From Ruminiclostridium papyrosolvens C7 (GTDB lineage: Bacteria; Bacillota; Clostridia; Acetivibrionales; DSM-1351): 64,000 nt of DNA. Shown here in pieces: positions 52,946-61,815 of the stretch. Position 1 is the first letter of the stretch, and every line of letters begins with the position of its first letter. The notes beneath the pieces were generated by a model, which was given only the letters and a program-made list of their open reading frames with translations, ran no database searches and was not told where the DNA came from. A program made the position numbers and the translations under genes. Location: positions 62,001 to 126,000 of the forward strand of contig NZ_ATAY01000088.1 in assembly GCF_000421965.1 (NCBI RefSeq). The letters run 5' to 3'.

Positions 52946-53203
52946 CTAATCGCTTTTTACCAATTTTACAATCATATTGGCAAGTGTCTTTTTTTCTTCA
53001 TCATCTCCTACTTTCCACAGTTCTTTCAAAACCCGTTGATGAACATTGTCCGGGTCAACAACTGCATTAAGTACGTTCCCGACCCTATATGCAATACTGT
53101 CAACTGCCCGTTCCGACATGCCTGCTGCCTCTGCTGTATTCACTACCTTTCCCAGGCTGGATTTCCATTTCTCCCATTCAGAAGTATCTGAATCAGAATG
53201 CAT
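52946..53203 (-). CDS. DUF3243-family small protein
   Basis: An 85-residue protein matching the DUF3243 (YmfJ-type) family of Firmicutes, with WEKWKSSLGKVVNTAEAAGMS near the start and VDPDNVHQRVLKELWKVGDDEEK later. All-helical, cytosolic, no known function. GGAGGTG precedes the ATG. It lies between the FMN-binding lipoprotein and the S-layer gene on the same strand, but a terminator separates it from the latter. Confidence 0.85.
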   Translation of the reverse strand: MHSDSDTSEWEKWKSSLGKVVNTAEAAGMSERAVDSIAYRVGNVLNAVVDPDNVHQRVLKELWKVGDDEEKKTLANMIVKLVKSD

Positions 53204-53296
53204 TCTTTCACCTCCAAGATATTGTTGATATTATTATTAGTCAAATCAACAAATATATACAATTTTTCCATGGAAAATTTTTTTCTTATTTTCTCC

Positions 53297-53344
53297 ATAA
53301 AAAAGATGTAACCCTTAGCCATAATTGCTCAGGGTTACATCTTC
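53297..53344 (-). terminator. Terminator of the S-layer protein gene
   Basis: AAGATGTAACCCT and AGGGTTACATCTT form a 13-bp stem followed by a T-run on the minus strand. Confidence 0.92.
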
Positions 53345-53378
53345 AGATTTAAATATAATTATTGAGTTTTTTATTAAT

Positions 53379-55331
53379 CTATTTCATGCTTATAACCATT
53401 GTCTGAACCCTTCCCCCATTGTTGAGAGGCCTGTCACAGTAAAGCTTCACAGACGTATAGGATGCATTTGTCCCAGTGACAACGTCAGCTACTTTTTTTA
53501 CAGAAATATTGCCGGCATAATCTACTAAATAAACTGTCATTTCGGGACTGAACATATAAACCCAGTTATTAATCATAATACGCTTGCTGTCCACAGCCTG
53601 AACGAACCAGCCCAGAGCATCAGGGTCTTTAATTTGTGCAAATGAATTTATACTGGTATTATACATTTTCATTTTAAAAACTGCTCCAACAGTTGCTCCC
53701 GGTATTTCAGCCTGAGTTGTATATGTGTACTTATTTGAACCTGATAATAAAGTGTAGGTGTATGAATTTACCCTTCCGTCAGGAACCTGTATTTTCTGAA
53801 CTACACAGTTTTTATACTGTTCATCAAAGACATCGTTTATAAGCATTATATTTACATCCGAAAAATCACCTGTAGTTCCTATATACTGTACCTTTCCGGC
53901 TCTGAGTATACCGTTTGGAATATCATTTAAATTTACCAGTCTCACTGTAGAATCAGTGTAATTAAATATTTTTATGTTATCTGCAGCATAGCCCTGATTA
54001 ATCTTCTTTTCGTATTTATCTATCGTAACATCGGTTGGAGTCATATAAGTAAGGTTCATCAGGGTTATGGTATCTTCCGTAACAGCCGAATATTTTATCA
54101 ACTTCCATTTGTATTGTCCGGGGTCCTCTTTTACCTTGTAAGTCTTTGTTGTTCCGTCTACTAGCATTAAATCCACAGTATAATAAATCTTTCCGTAGTC
54201 CGCCGCATCTTTTGATACCACTGTTGAGGTGTTTTCAACAAATGCGTAATCCTTATTATCTGAATTGTCGGTATAATATGCTTCAACTACTTTACCGTCA
54301 TATCCCAGTACTGCGGATATAGTATCGCCTACCTTAAAGGCCCCTTTTGAAGAATTGAAACTGCTTAGGTTTGCATAATCTCCAAGCTGATATTCTATAT
54401 TATTTATTTTTATGGATTTGGGTGCATATTTGCTTGGCAGTATGCTTGTAATCTGTCCGTCAACTTTGTTATCTAAAACAAGGTAATAAATAAGTACATT
54501 TAGCTTGTTATATACGGGATAGACAACATCCTTGTCCTTTATATCGTTTAAAGTTATGGATTCTCCGATAGTACTTGTTGCAGGAGTAACTGAATTGTTT
54601 ACAGTATTTCGTAATACAGGTAAACTTGTATTAAAAGTTATACTTCCCAGTTTCTTTGAGCTTGGCTTAAAATTAAATGCAACCTCCGGTTTTCCATATG
54701 TAAGGTTACTCTGATCATCAGCAAGTCCTACGGTGTCTTTAAGGGTTTTATCGCTGTCTCCGGGGTTTACTTTCTTTATGTAAGTATTCATCATTCTGTC
54801 AATAACTACTATTGCGGTAGTTACCGGAACTGAATCCCCGCTTTTCAGAGTAAATCCTTTGGTAATACCAAGGTTTTCTGCTTTCTCTATATATCCCCCG
54901 GGCCACCCTCCTACAATGTCGCTGTCCGTGTATCCCAAAGCCCTGATAACCGCAGTACATAATTGGGCCAATGTCAGTGCATTATTGGGTCTGAAGCTTC
55001 CATCAGCCAATGCAGACATATAGCCCTTTTTAATTGATGCATTTATATATCCGCAGTAAGCCGATTTAGTTGATACATCGGCAAATGTTGATGAGCCGGC
55101 CAATGATTTAGCCATATCATTGTTGCCTGTGGCATTTACAATTATTTTTGAGAATATTGCTCTTGATATATTCCCCGTTGTCTTGAAATCCGAATCAGTG
55201 ACCACTCCCAATGATTTAAGTTCATTGAAAGAATCCTTCCAGACAGTCTGGGAAGGTGTGTTTGCTGCAAATGCAATTGTTGATAAAGTTATAATAAAAG
55301 CCAGTGTTAATGCTAGTATCTTTTTGAACAT
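53379..55331 (-). CDS. S-layer homology (SLH) domain protein
   Basis: A 650-residue exported protein. Signal peptide at residues 1-23 (ending AFAANT). Three SLH-like units follow (about 27-75, 85-140 and 145-195), with TFADVSTKSAY and GYMSALADGSFRPNNALT in the clearest, which bind the pyruvylated secondary wall polymer. The rest is a long beta-rich region without a known enzyme motif (TITSILPSKYAPKSIKINNIEYQLG-type strands). It is probably a cell-surface or S-layer component. Strong ribosome site AGGAGG. It lies downstream of the MacAB-like efflux genes on the same strand. Confidence 0.9.
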   Translation of the reverse strand: MFKKILALTLAFIITLSTIAFAANTPSQTVWKDSFNELKSLGVVTDSDFKTTGNISRAIFSKIIVNATGNNDMAKSLAGSSTFADVSTKSAYCGYINASIKKGYMSALADGSFRPNNALTLAQLCTAVIRALGYTDSDIVGGWPGGYIEKAENLGITKGFTLKSGDSVPVTTAIVVIDRMMNTYIKKVNPGDSDKTLKDTVGLADDQSNLTYGKPEVAFNFKPSSKKLGSITFNTSLPVLRNTVNNSVTPATSTIGESITLNDIKDKDVVYPVYNKLNVLIYYLVLDNKVDGQITSILPSKYAPKSIKINNIEYQLGDYANLSSFNSSKGAFKVGDTISAVLGYDGKVVEAYYTDNSDNKDYAFVENTSTVVSKDAADYGKIYYTVDLMLVDGTTKTYKVKEDPGQYKWKLIKYSAVTEDTITLMNLTYMTPTDVTIDKYEKKINQGYAADNIKIFNYTDSTVRLVNLNDIPNGILRAGKVQYIGTTGDFSDVNIMLINDVFDEQYKNCVVQKIQVPDGRVNSYTYTLLSGSNKYTYTTQAEIPGATVGAVFKMKMYNTSINSFAQIKDPDALGWFVQAVDSKRIMINNWVYMFSPEMTVYLVDYAGNISVKKVADVVTGTNASYTSVKLYCDRPLNNGGRVQTMVISMK

Positions 55332-55357
55332 TTTTTAACCTCCTGTTAAGTTTTTTC

Positions 55358-56536
55358 CTATTCAAATCTAAGGGCTTCTATGGGGTTAAGTCTGGCAGCT
55401 TTGTACGCGGGAAACATTCCGAATATAACACCGACTCCCAGTGATATACCAAAAGAAAGCATCATCCAGAAGGGTGAATATACCGGGGTGGTTATATTGA
55501 ACCCTCCGATTATAAACCGTATACAGAATAACCCGATTAAAATCCCCAAGGCTCCGCCAATACCTGTTATCATAACTGCCTCTATCAAAAACTGTATCAT
55601 GATATTTTTACGTTTGGCCCCTATTGCTTTTCTAATACCTATCTCTCTGGTTCTTTCTGTAACCGAAACCAACATTATGTTCATGATTCCGATTCCACCA
55701 ACTATAAGAGAAATAGCTGCTATACCTCCAAGTACGACCATAAGTGTATCTGTAATTGAATTCAGAGTGGACAGCATCTGTGCCTGATTGGTTACTGTAA
55801 ATGCATCTGTACTGCCGTAAATTCCTGTCAGGTATACATTAAGCTTCGCCATGGCGGTATCCACAGTGTCAGCATCGGCAGCCTGTACCGTAAAGTTTGA
55901 TATTCTGCTGTTTTTGCTTAATCTTTGTGCAACTGTAACCGGAATGATTACCTGATCGTCACTTGAAGAATCCTGTCCCCCGTCAATCTGCTGAAGTATA
56001 CCTACTACTTTGAACACCTGACCGTTTATTTTCAGTGTCTGACCTACAGGATTCTGTCCCTCAAACAGGTCATTGGCAACAGCCGTTCCTATTACTGCCG
56101 TTTTCAGCTTATAATCATTGTCAAAAGATAAAATAAAACGTCCCGACTGTACGTGTCTGCTCCTTATATATTCATACTCTTCACTGGTTCCAATCACCGT
56201 TGAATTTCTGCTTTTTGTCCCTGCCTTCAGGGTCATACTGCCGTTTACAACCGGAGCTATCATACTGATATCATTGGAATTTCCATCTGCAAAAGTTTTA
56301 AGCTCGTCATAGGTTATATTTCTGTTGCTGTTTCTTCCGGTAATATTTATTGATATTAGGTTGCTGCCCAGTCCCTCAATTGAATCCGTTATGCTTTTTG
56401 TACTTCCCTGGGCAAATGCTACAGCGGTTATAACGGAGCCGACACCTATTATTACTCCCAGCATTGTAAGAAATGATCTGACCTTATTGCCGGATATACT
56501 TTTCAAGGCCATTTTATAGGCTTGAAAGAAGCCCAT
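55358..56536 (-). CDS. MacB-type ABC permease
   Basis: A 392-residue FtsX/MacB-type permease with four helices: TM1 at about residue 20-40, a large extracytoplasmic MacB_PCD domain (about 45-250), then three helices with the motif VTERTREIGIRKAIGAKRKNI between TM2 and TM3. Its ATG directly follows the stop of the ATPase gene (TAGATG). With the HlyD-like protein and the ATPase it makes a three-gene efflux system like Bacillus YknXYZ, which exports peptides such as SdpC toxins. Substrate unknown. Confidence 0.93.
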   Translation of the reverse strand: MGFFQAYKMALKSISGNKVRSFLTMLGVIIGVGSVITAVAFAQGSTKSITDSIEGLGSNLISINITGRNSNRNITYDELKTFADGNSNDISMIAPVVNGSMTLKAGTKSRNSTVIGTSEEYEYIRSRHVQSGRFILSFDNDYKLKTAVIGTAVANDLFEGQNPVGQTLKINGQVFKVVGILQQIDGGQDSSSDDQVIIPVTVAQRLSKNSRISNFTVQAADADTVDTAMAKLNVYLTGIYGSTDAFTVTNQAQMLSTLNSITDTLMVVLGGIAAISLIVGGIGIMNIMLVSVTERTREIGIRKAIGAKRKNIMIQFLIEAVMITGIGGALGILIGLFCIRFIIGGFNITTPVYSPFWMMLSFGISLGVGVIFGMFPAYKAARLNPIEALRFE

Positions 56537-57214
56537 CTACACCGCCTCCTTATCCTCGGTAATCATGCCATCCTGAATTTTTATAATTCTTTGAGCCTGA
56601 GCAGCTATATTATTATCGTGGGTTATCAGCACAATTGTATTTCCCTTTTTGTGAAGTTCATGTAAGGTTTTCATAATTTCCGTACCTGATTTGGTATCAA
56701 GGTTTCCGGTAGGTTCGTCCGCCAGAATCAGGGGTGGATCGCTGACAAGTGCACGTGCTATTGCAACCCTTTGCTGCTGACCTCCTGACAATTCATTTGG
56801 TGTGTGGTAAATTCTATCTCCCAATCCCACCATCTCTAATGCCTCTACGCTTCTTCTATGTCTTTCCTTGTGACCTATACCCTGATAGATTAATGGAAGT
56901 TCCACATTTTCAATCGCCGTAAGTTTTTTTAGAAGGTTGAAGCCCTGAAAAATAAAGCCTATTTTCTTGTTCCTTATTTCAGCAAGCTGACTGTCGTTCA
57001 GCTTGCTGACCTCATGCCCGTCTAAAACATAATTTCCAGTTGTAGGCACATCCAGACAGCCCAGCATATTCATCAATGTAGACTTGCCTGACCCGGACGG
57101 GCCTACAATTGCAACAAATTCGTGTTTAAAAATGTGCAGTGAAACATTGTTGAGTGCATATATGGAATTTTCTCCCATCTCATATATTTTACACATATTG
57201 GATATTTGTATCAT
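56537..57214 (-). CDS. MacB-type ABC ATPase
   Basis: A 225-residue ATPase of the LolD/MacB group. Walker A is GPSGSGKST, the signature is LSGGQQQ and Walker B is [12 protein letters not shown]. Only Q-loop and H-loop sequences need be normal, which they are (HDNNIAAQA after the Walker B). GGAGGG before the ATG. Pairs with the following permease. Confidence 0.95.
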   Translation of the reverse strand: MIQISNMCKIYEMGENSIYALNNVSLHIFKHEFVAIVGPSGSGKSTLMNMLGCLDVPTTGNYVLDGHEVSKLNDSQLAEIRNKKIGFIFQGFNLLKKLTAIENVELPLIYQGIGHKERHRRSVEALEMVGLGDRIYHTPNELSGGQQQRVAIARALVSDPPLILADEPTGNLDTKSGTEIMKTLHELHKKGNTIVLITHDNNIAAQAQRIIKIQDGMITEDKEAV

Positions 57215-57259
57215 TACTTTTTAGCCCTCCAATGCCTGCAGCAGCAGGCCGGTTTTTGT

Positions 57260-59197
57260 CTAGTTTCCTCCTATCGGTTGTCTACTGCCGGAATTACCTC
57301 CCGAATTATTTACTCCGGGATTATTACCTGGTGCATTGCCGCCGGAATTATTTGTTCCTGAGCTACCGCTGCCTGAAGTTTTGTTTGTACTTCTGTTACT
57401 ACTTCCACCTCCGGAGCTTCCTCCCATAGGTCGGTTCATTCCGCCCATACCTCCGAAACCTCCAAAACCAAAACCTCCCTGAGTACTGGTATTTCCGGTT
57501 ACAGTGTTTGTAACTAACGGAGGAAGCACAACTATTTCTCCTTCTTCAAGTCCGCTTTTTATTTCAACAAATTCATCATTATTCAATCCCACTTCTATTT
57601 GCTTCATGACAGTATCCTTGTAATACTCCTGATTCTGCATAAATCCTGCAGACATTCTGGTTCTTCCCGTGCCGCCCGCACCATTTTTATTACTGCTACG
57701 GTCAAATTCTCCTGTACCGCTCCGATTACCCTCCGTGCCCCTGCTTTCCGAATCGGACTGCCCTTCTTCACCGTCTGACATTACTCTCACAAAGGACCTG
57801 TCTCCCATTTTAGTTACCGCTTCAAGGGGAATCCTAAGTGCATTTTCCGACTTATTCAATATAATACTTGCATTAGCATTCATTCCGGCAAGAAGATTCT
57901 TGGTTTCATTTACTTTTATAGTAACATCGTAGGTAGCTACTCCATTTGATGAAGTGCCTTCCATTGCCCTGCCTATGACTTCCCCGCTAAGAGGTTGTTC
58001 TGATGTTTCCGGCAGCGCGTCTACTGTGACAGTTGCCTTCTGGCCAACTTTTATTTTCGATATATCAAGTTCGTCTATTGAAATAACGAACTGCATTTGA
58101 TTAAAGTCACGTATACTAATTAGGGTATCGCCTGATTTTACACTGTCTCCCGTTTTATATGCCAGAACCGTAACGGTACCGTCTATTGACGAGATGATTT
58201 TATAGTCCTCCAGCTGCTTTTGTGCGGCATCCAGCTGATTTTGGAGATCCTGCAACTTGAGACTGTCAGTTTTGGAAGTCAATTGCAATTGGTCATTTTC
58301 AATTCTCACCAGTAAGTCACCTTTTTTTACAAACTGGTTTTCCTTAACATTTACTGCCGCCAAAGTTCCTTGTGCCTGTGCTTTCACCGTTTCCCTGCTT
58401 GCGTAGGAAAATCTGCTTTCTTCTTTTGAGCTTACCTCTGTACCGTTAGTGAGCTTGAAATCAACACTGCTGGCCATTGATTCATCTGTTAAAGTTCCCG
58501 GATTATTTACTGTAACTATCACATCTCTTACCATTCCCCCTGTGGATGCTGTATGAGTGTTGTCACCGATTTCAGTAATTACACCGCTTATGGTATCTGT
58601 GAATTGCTGCAGATTAACCTTGACCGACTGTCCTATTTTTACATATGGAATGTTTGCTGTACTTAAGGGAACGGATAATTTAAGCTTTGAAGTATCTGTG
58701 ATTGTAAAAAGACTCATTCCATTATTTACATTGTCTCCCTTTACTGCTGAAACTCCGGTTACCTTACCGCTAAATGGTGCAGTAACCGCCATATTTGAAT
58801 AGTTTTTTGATGTATTGCTTTCGCTCAACTGTTGCTGTTCAATAGAATTCTGGATTTTCTGAATCTGAAGCTTTGCGTCCGTATCATCCATTTCATAAAG
58901 CAGATCACCTTTTTTTACGGTATCCCCTACTTTTTTATATGACTTGATTATTTTGCCCTGAACATTTGACATAACATCTGATGTACTGGCAGACTCAATT
59001 GTTCCTGACCCTGAAAGACTTACCTCGATATTACCTCTGGTTACTTGTGTAGTCCTTTTTGCCGATGCTGTTGTACTCTTTGATTCTCTTTGTCTTACTA
59101 CAAGGAATATACCCACTGCTACAGCCAAAACAACCACCAGTGATATCACAAGTGTTATAATTTTCTTACGACTCCACTTTTTAGTACCTTTCCCCAT
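57260..59197 (-). CDS. HlyD-family adaptor with doubled barrel-sandwich domains and Gly-rich tail
   Basis: A 645-residue membrane-fusion-like protein (YknX type). Residues 15-35 form an anchor helix. There are two tandem lipoyl-like (barrel-sandwich) units: one at about 55-215 (SGSGTIESAS, GDTVKKGDLLYEMDDTDAK, FSGKVTGVSAVKGDNV) and one at about 270-385 (AQGTLAAVNVKENQFVKKGDLLV, SIDGTVTVLAYKTGDSVKSGD). A MacA-like C-terminal beta domain follows. The last 100 or so residues are Gly/Asn/Ser-rich low complexity. ATG at 59197 follows GAGGTGG. The duplicated hairpin is unusual for a Gram-positive adaptor. Confidence 0.88.
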   Translation of the reverse strand: MGKGTKKWSRKKIITLVISLVVVLAVAVGIFLVVRQRESKSTTASAKRTTQVTRGNIEVSLSGSGTIESASTSDVMSNVQGKIIKSYKKVGDTVKKGDLLYEMDDTDAKLQIQKIQNSIEQQQLSESNTSKNYSNMAVTAPFSGKVTGVSAVKGDNVNNGMSLFTITDTSKLKLSVPLSTANIPYVKIGQSVKVNLQQFTDTISGVITEIGDNTHTASTGGMVRDVIVTVNNPGTLTDESMASSVDFKLTNGTEVSSKEESRFSYASRETVKAQAQGTLAAVNVKENQFVKKGDLLVRIENDQLQLTSKTDSLKLQDLQNQLDAAQKQLEDYKIISSIDGTVTVLAYKTGDSVKSGDTLISIRDFNQMQFVISIDELDISKIKVGQKATVTVDALPETSEQPLSGEVIGRAMEGTSSNGVATYDVTIKVNETKNLLAGMNANASIILNKSENALRIPLEAVTKMGDRSFVRVMSDGEEGQSDSESRGTEGNRSGTGEFDRSSNKNGAGGTGRTRMSAGFMQNQEYYKDTVMKQIEVGLNNDEFVEIKSGLEEGEIVVLPPLVTNTVTGNTSTQGGFGFGGFGGMGGMNRPMGGSSGGGSSNRSTNKTSGSGSSGTNNSGGNAPGNNPGVNNSGGNSGSRQPIGGN

Positions 59198-59323
59198 TAA
59201 ATCCACCTCTTCAAAATAAGTAAAATACATAACTCTTTTATTAAAATACTATTAAATTTTTATGTTTTCCCTGTGTTTGAATTGTGAACAAACTGTAAAT
59301 GGTTCAAATTGCTAGAAATATAT

Positions 59324-59363
59324 AAAAAAAGACAGTCTGCTTATTAAAGCAAACTGCCTGTTT
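59324..59363 (-). terminator. Terminator of the paaK gene
   Basis: ACAGGCAGTTTGC pairs with GCAGACTGT on the minus strand with one wobble, then a T-run. Confidence 0.75.
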
Positions 59364-59375
59364 TCTATAATTTAT

Positions 59376-60617
59376 TTAACTATGTCTGTAGTCAATAATT
59401 CTCTTACTCTTTTTTTCGCTTCTGGGAAGGCTGCCAATGCGACTGGCCTCGGCTATAATATGTATTCCGATTCTTTTTTTGAATAAGTCAACGATGTTGG
59501 ATTCAATTTCCTCACGTTCGGTATCACCATCGGAATTATATTCAACCTTTAGAGTCATAACATCCTTTCCGTTCAAATGGTCAATAATAATCTGGTACTC
59601 ACTGCTTGCTCCGTCAACATCCTTTAGTATCTCATCAATCTGGCCGGGATAGATGTTTACTCCTTTTACCTTAACCATATCATCAGTACGACCGATAATC
59701 CTGTCAATACGTGGATATTCCAGACCGCACTCACATTTACCCGGAATAATTCTGGTCAAGTCTCTTGTTCTGTATCTCAACAGCGGTGCTCCCTCTTTTC
59801 GAAGAGTGGTTATTACCAGCTCACCAACCTCTCCCACCGGGAGAACCTCCTCAGTTACAGGGTCAATTATTTCAAAGTAAAGGTAATCATCGTAATAATG
59901 CATCCCGTCGTGGCAAGGACAGTCAATAGCTATACCCGGACCATAAATCTCTGTAAGGCCGTAAATATCATATATATCAATGTTAAGCTCATTTTTTATA
60001 CGCTGTCTCATTTTTTCTCCCCAGCGTTCTGAACCAATAATACCTTTCCTTAAATGAATATCAGAGCCTATTTCTCTTTTTTCAACCTCTTCCGCCAGTA
60101 CAAGTGCATACGATGATGTTCCTATAATAACTGTAGATTTTAAATCCACCATCATCTGGAGCTGTTTGTCAGTATTGCCTGGGCCCATGGGAACAGCCAT
60201 TGCGCCAAGTCTTTCAACGCCTGCCTGAAAACCTATACCCGCTGTCCACAGTCCATAGCCCGGTGTAATCTGAACCCTGTCAACGGGTGTAACTCCTGCT
60301 ATACTAAAGCTTCTTGACATCATTTCTGCCCAATCTGAGACATCCTGCGCAGTGTAAGGTATGATTATCGGCTTACCTGTGGTTCCGGATGACGAATGTA
60401 TTCTGATAATCTGTTCATCGGGTACCGACTGTAATCCAAGGGGATAGGCATCTCTAAGTTCTTCCTTTACAGTAAAAGGAAGATTTTTTATTTGTTCAAG
60501 GGACTTTATATCATCAATGTTTACACCGTTTTTTTGAAATTTATCCTTGTAAAAGGGACTGTTTTGGCTTATGTTTACCAGTATTTTTTTCAAAAGTTCA
60601 AACTGGTCTATTCTCAT
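59376..60617 (-). CDS. paaK: Phenylacetate-CoA ligase
   Basis: An adenylate-forming enzyme that activates phenylacetate (or a related aryl acid) to its CoA thioester with ATP. The 413-residue protein has the P-loop SSSGTTGKP, the YGLTEIYGP motif and the C-terminal hinge RTDDMVKVKG, in the family's usual order and length. It is the last gene of a cluster with iorA, iorB and mgsA. Indolepyruvate oxidoreductase and PaaK handle the same aromatic acyl groups: IOR yields aryl-acetyl-CoA; PaaK can recycle or activate aryl acids. Confidence 0.95.
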   Translation of the reverse strand: MRIDQFELLKKILVNISQNSPFYKDKFQKNGVNIDDIKSLEQIKNLPFTVKEELRDAYPLGLQSVPDEQIIRIHSSSGTTGKPIIIPYTAQDVSDWAEMMSRSFSIAGVTPVDRVQITPGYGLWTAGIGFQAGVERLGAMAVPMGPGNTDKQLQMMVDLKSTVIIGTSSYALVLAEEVEKREIGSDIHLRKGIIGSERWGEKMRQRIKNELNIDIYDIYGLTEIYGPGIAIDCPCHDGMHYYDDYLYFEIIDPVTEEVLPVGEVGELVITTLRKEGAPLLRYRTRDLTRIIPGKCECGLEYPRIDRIIGRTDDMVKVKGVNIYPGQIDEILKDVDGASSEYQIIIDHLNGKDVMTLKVEYNSDGDTEREEIESNIVDLFKKRIGIHIIAEASRIGSLPRSEKKSKRIIDYRHS

Positions 60618-60693
60618 CTTAACTCATCTCTTCTCTTTATTTTTTCTTTATTATACAGATTTTTGCATTTATTGTCTATGGATTTTGATAAAA

Positions 60694-61155
60694 TCAGAGA
60701 CCTCCGAAATGCTCCTTCCTTAAGCGGCTGTAGTAATCCACCACATTCCTTTCATAGTCGTCTTCCATCAGGTTTGAAGTCAGGAGAAAATCAGCAGTTG
60801 ACTGATTCATAGCAACCGGAATATCATACAAAACGGCTATTCTGAGCAGTGCCTTTACATCAGGATCATGTGGCTGTGAAGTAAGTGGATCCCAGAAGAA
60901 TATCATAAAGTCCACTTCACCATTGGCAATGCATGCGCCTATCTGCTGGTCGCCTCCAAGAGGCCCGCTTTTAAACTTCTTAACCGGCAATCCTGTGTTT
61001 TCGGTAATCATTTTTGCTGTTGTTCCCGTTCCGCATAAAAAATGCCTGCAAAGTATGTCTGACTTGATTTTTGCCCAGCTAATCAAGTCTTCTTTTCTGT
61101 TATCATGTGCTATTAACGCTATGTGTTTCTGCTTGCCAAGTTTATTTGTGCTCAT
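60694..61155 (-). CDS. mgsA: Methylglyoxal synthase
   Basis: Converts dihydroxyacetone phosphate to methylglyoxal and phosphate, a bypass of lower glycolysis. The 153-residue protein has the family marks IALIAHDNRKEDLI, GTGTTAKMI, KSGPLGGDQQIGA and FFWDPLT with the catalytic Asp residues. Gap of 54 bases to iorB and 76 to paaK on the same strand. Its place in an aromatic 2-oxoacid cluster is unexpected; the two functions are not obviously linked. Confidence 0.96.
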   Translation of the reverse strand: MSTNKLGKQKHIALIAHDNRKEDLISWAKIKSDILCRHFLCGTGTTAKMITENTGLPVKKFKSGPLGGDQQIGACIANGEVDFMIFFWDPLTSQPHDPDVKALLRIAVLYDIPVAMNQSTADFLLTSNLMEDDYERNVVDYYSRLRKEHFGGL

Positions 61156-61209
61156 GGTTTTTCCCCCTGTAATTGTACGTTTAATTGTGTGATTTATGTT
61201 ATGTGGTTT

Positions 61210-61815
61210 TCAGGCTTTTTGTATTAACTCAACAGTTGCTGCATATCCCATTTCAAAGGCCTTCTGGTTCAGCTCTCTGAATTTTCGGGGAACATTCTCA
61301 ATAATGGCATCAAGGATTATTTCTCTTGTAAAGGGCATTTTACCTACAGCTGTGGCAGCTCCCAGCAAAACTACATTTACAGCTTTTACATTACCTGCCT
61401 TTTCCGCCAAAGAATACCCGTCTACAAAATAGACATCATGTGAATTGTCTTTTATATATTTGATTATTTCTTCATTATCATAGTGAGAGTTTCCAAGAGA
61501 CGCCGACACAGGCTTTATTACCTGTGTATTTACTATACAACATCCTTTTTTTGAAAGTCTCGGAATACTTCGTGCGGCTTCTGCAAGCTCGAATGCTATA
61601 ATCATATCGGCTCCCCCCAATGGGATTACAGAGCCGGATTTTTCGCTGTCTATACGTACATGACTGACAACACATCCGCCTCTTTGAGACATTCCTATAG
61701 TTTCAGCAGTTCTTGCAAAACAGCCCTGATTTATAGCTGCCGCGGCTATAAGCCTTGAAGCAAGCACTGTTCCCTGTCCTCCGACACCGGATATCAATAT
61801 ATCAAATTTACTCAT
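61210..61815 (-). CDS. iorB: Indolepyruvate ferredoxin oxidoreductase, beta subunit
   Basis: The gamma-type/beta subunit of the enzyme that decarboxylates aryl pyruvates to aryl-acetyl-CoA and reduces ferredoxin. The 201-residue protein has the opening SGVGGQGTVLASR and SQRGGCVVSHVR, as in 2-oxoacid oxidoreductase gamma domains. ATG at 61815 follows AGGAGG and overlaps the iorA stop by several bases (ATGAGTAA), so translation is coupled. Confidence 0.95.
   Translation of the reverse strand: MSKFDILISGVGGQGTVLASRLIAAAAINQGCFARTAETIGMSQRGGCVVSHVRIDSEKSGSVIPLGGADMIIAFELAEAARSIPRLSKKGCCIVNTQVIKPVSASLGNSHYDNEEIIKYIKDNSHDVYFVDGYSLAEKAGNVKAVNVVLLGAATAVGKMPFTREIILDAIIENVPRKFRELNQKAFEMGYAATVELIQKA

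Noticed and set aside
53046-53352. Plus-strand frames opposite the DUF3243 gene
   Set aside because: No ribosome sites and they cross a strong terminator.
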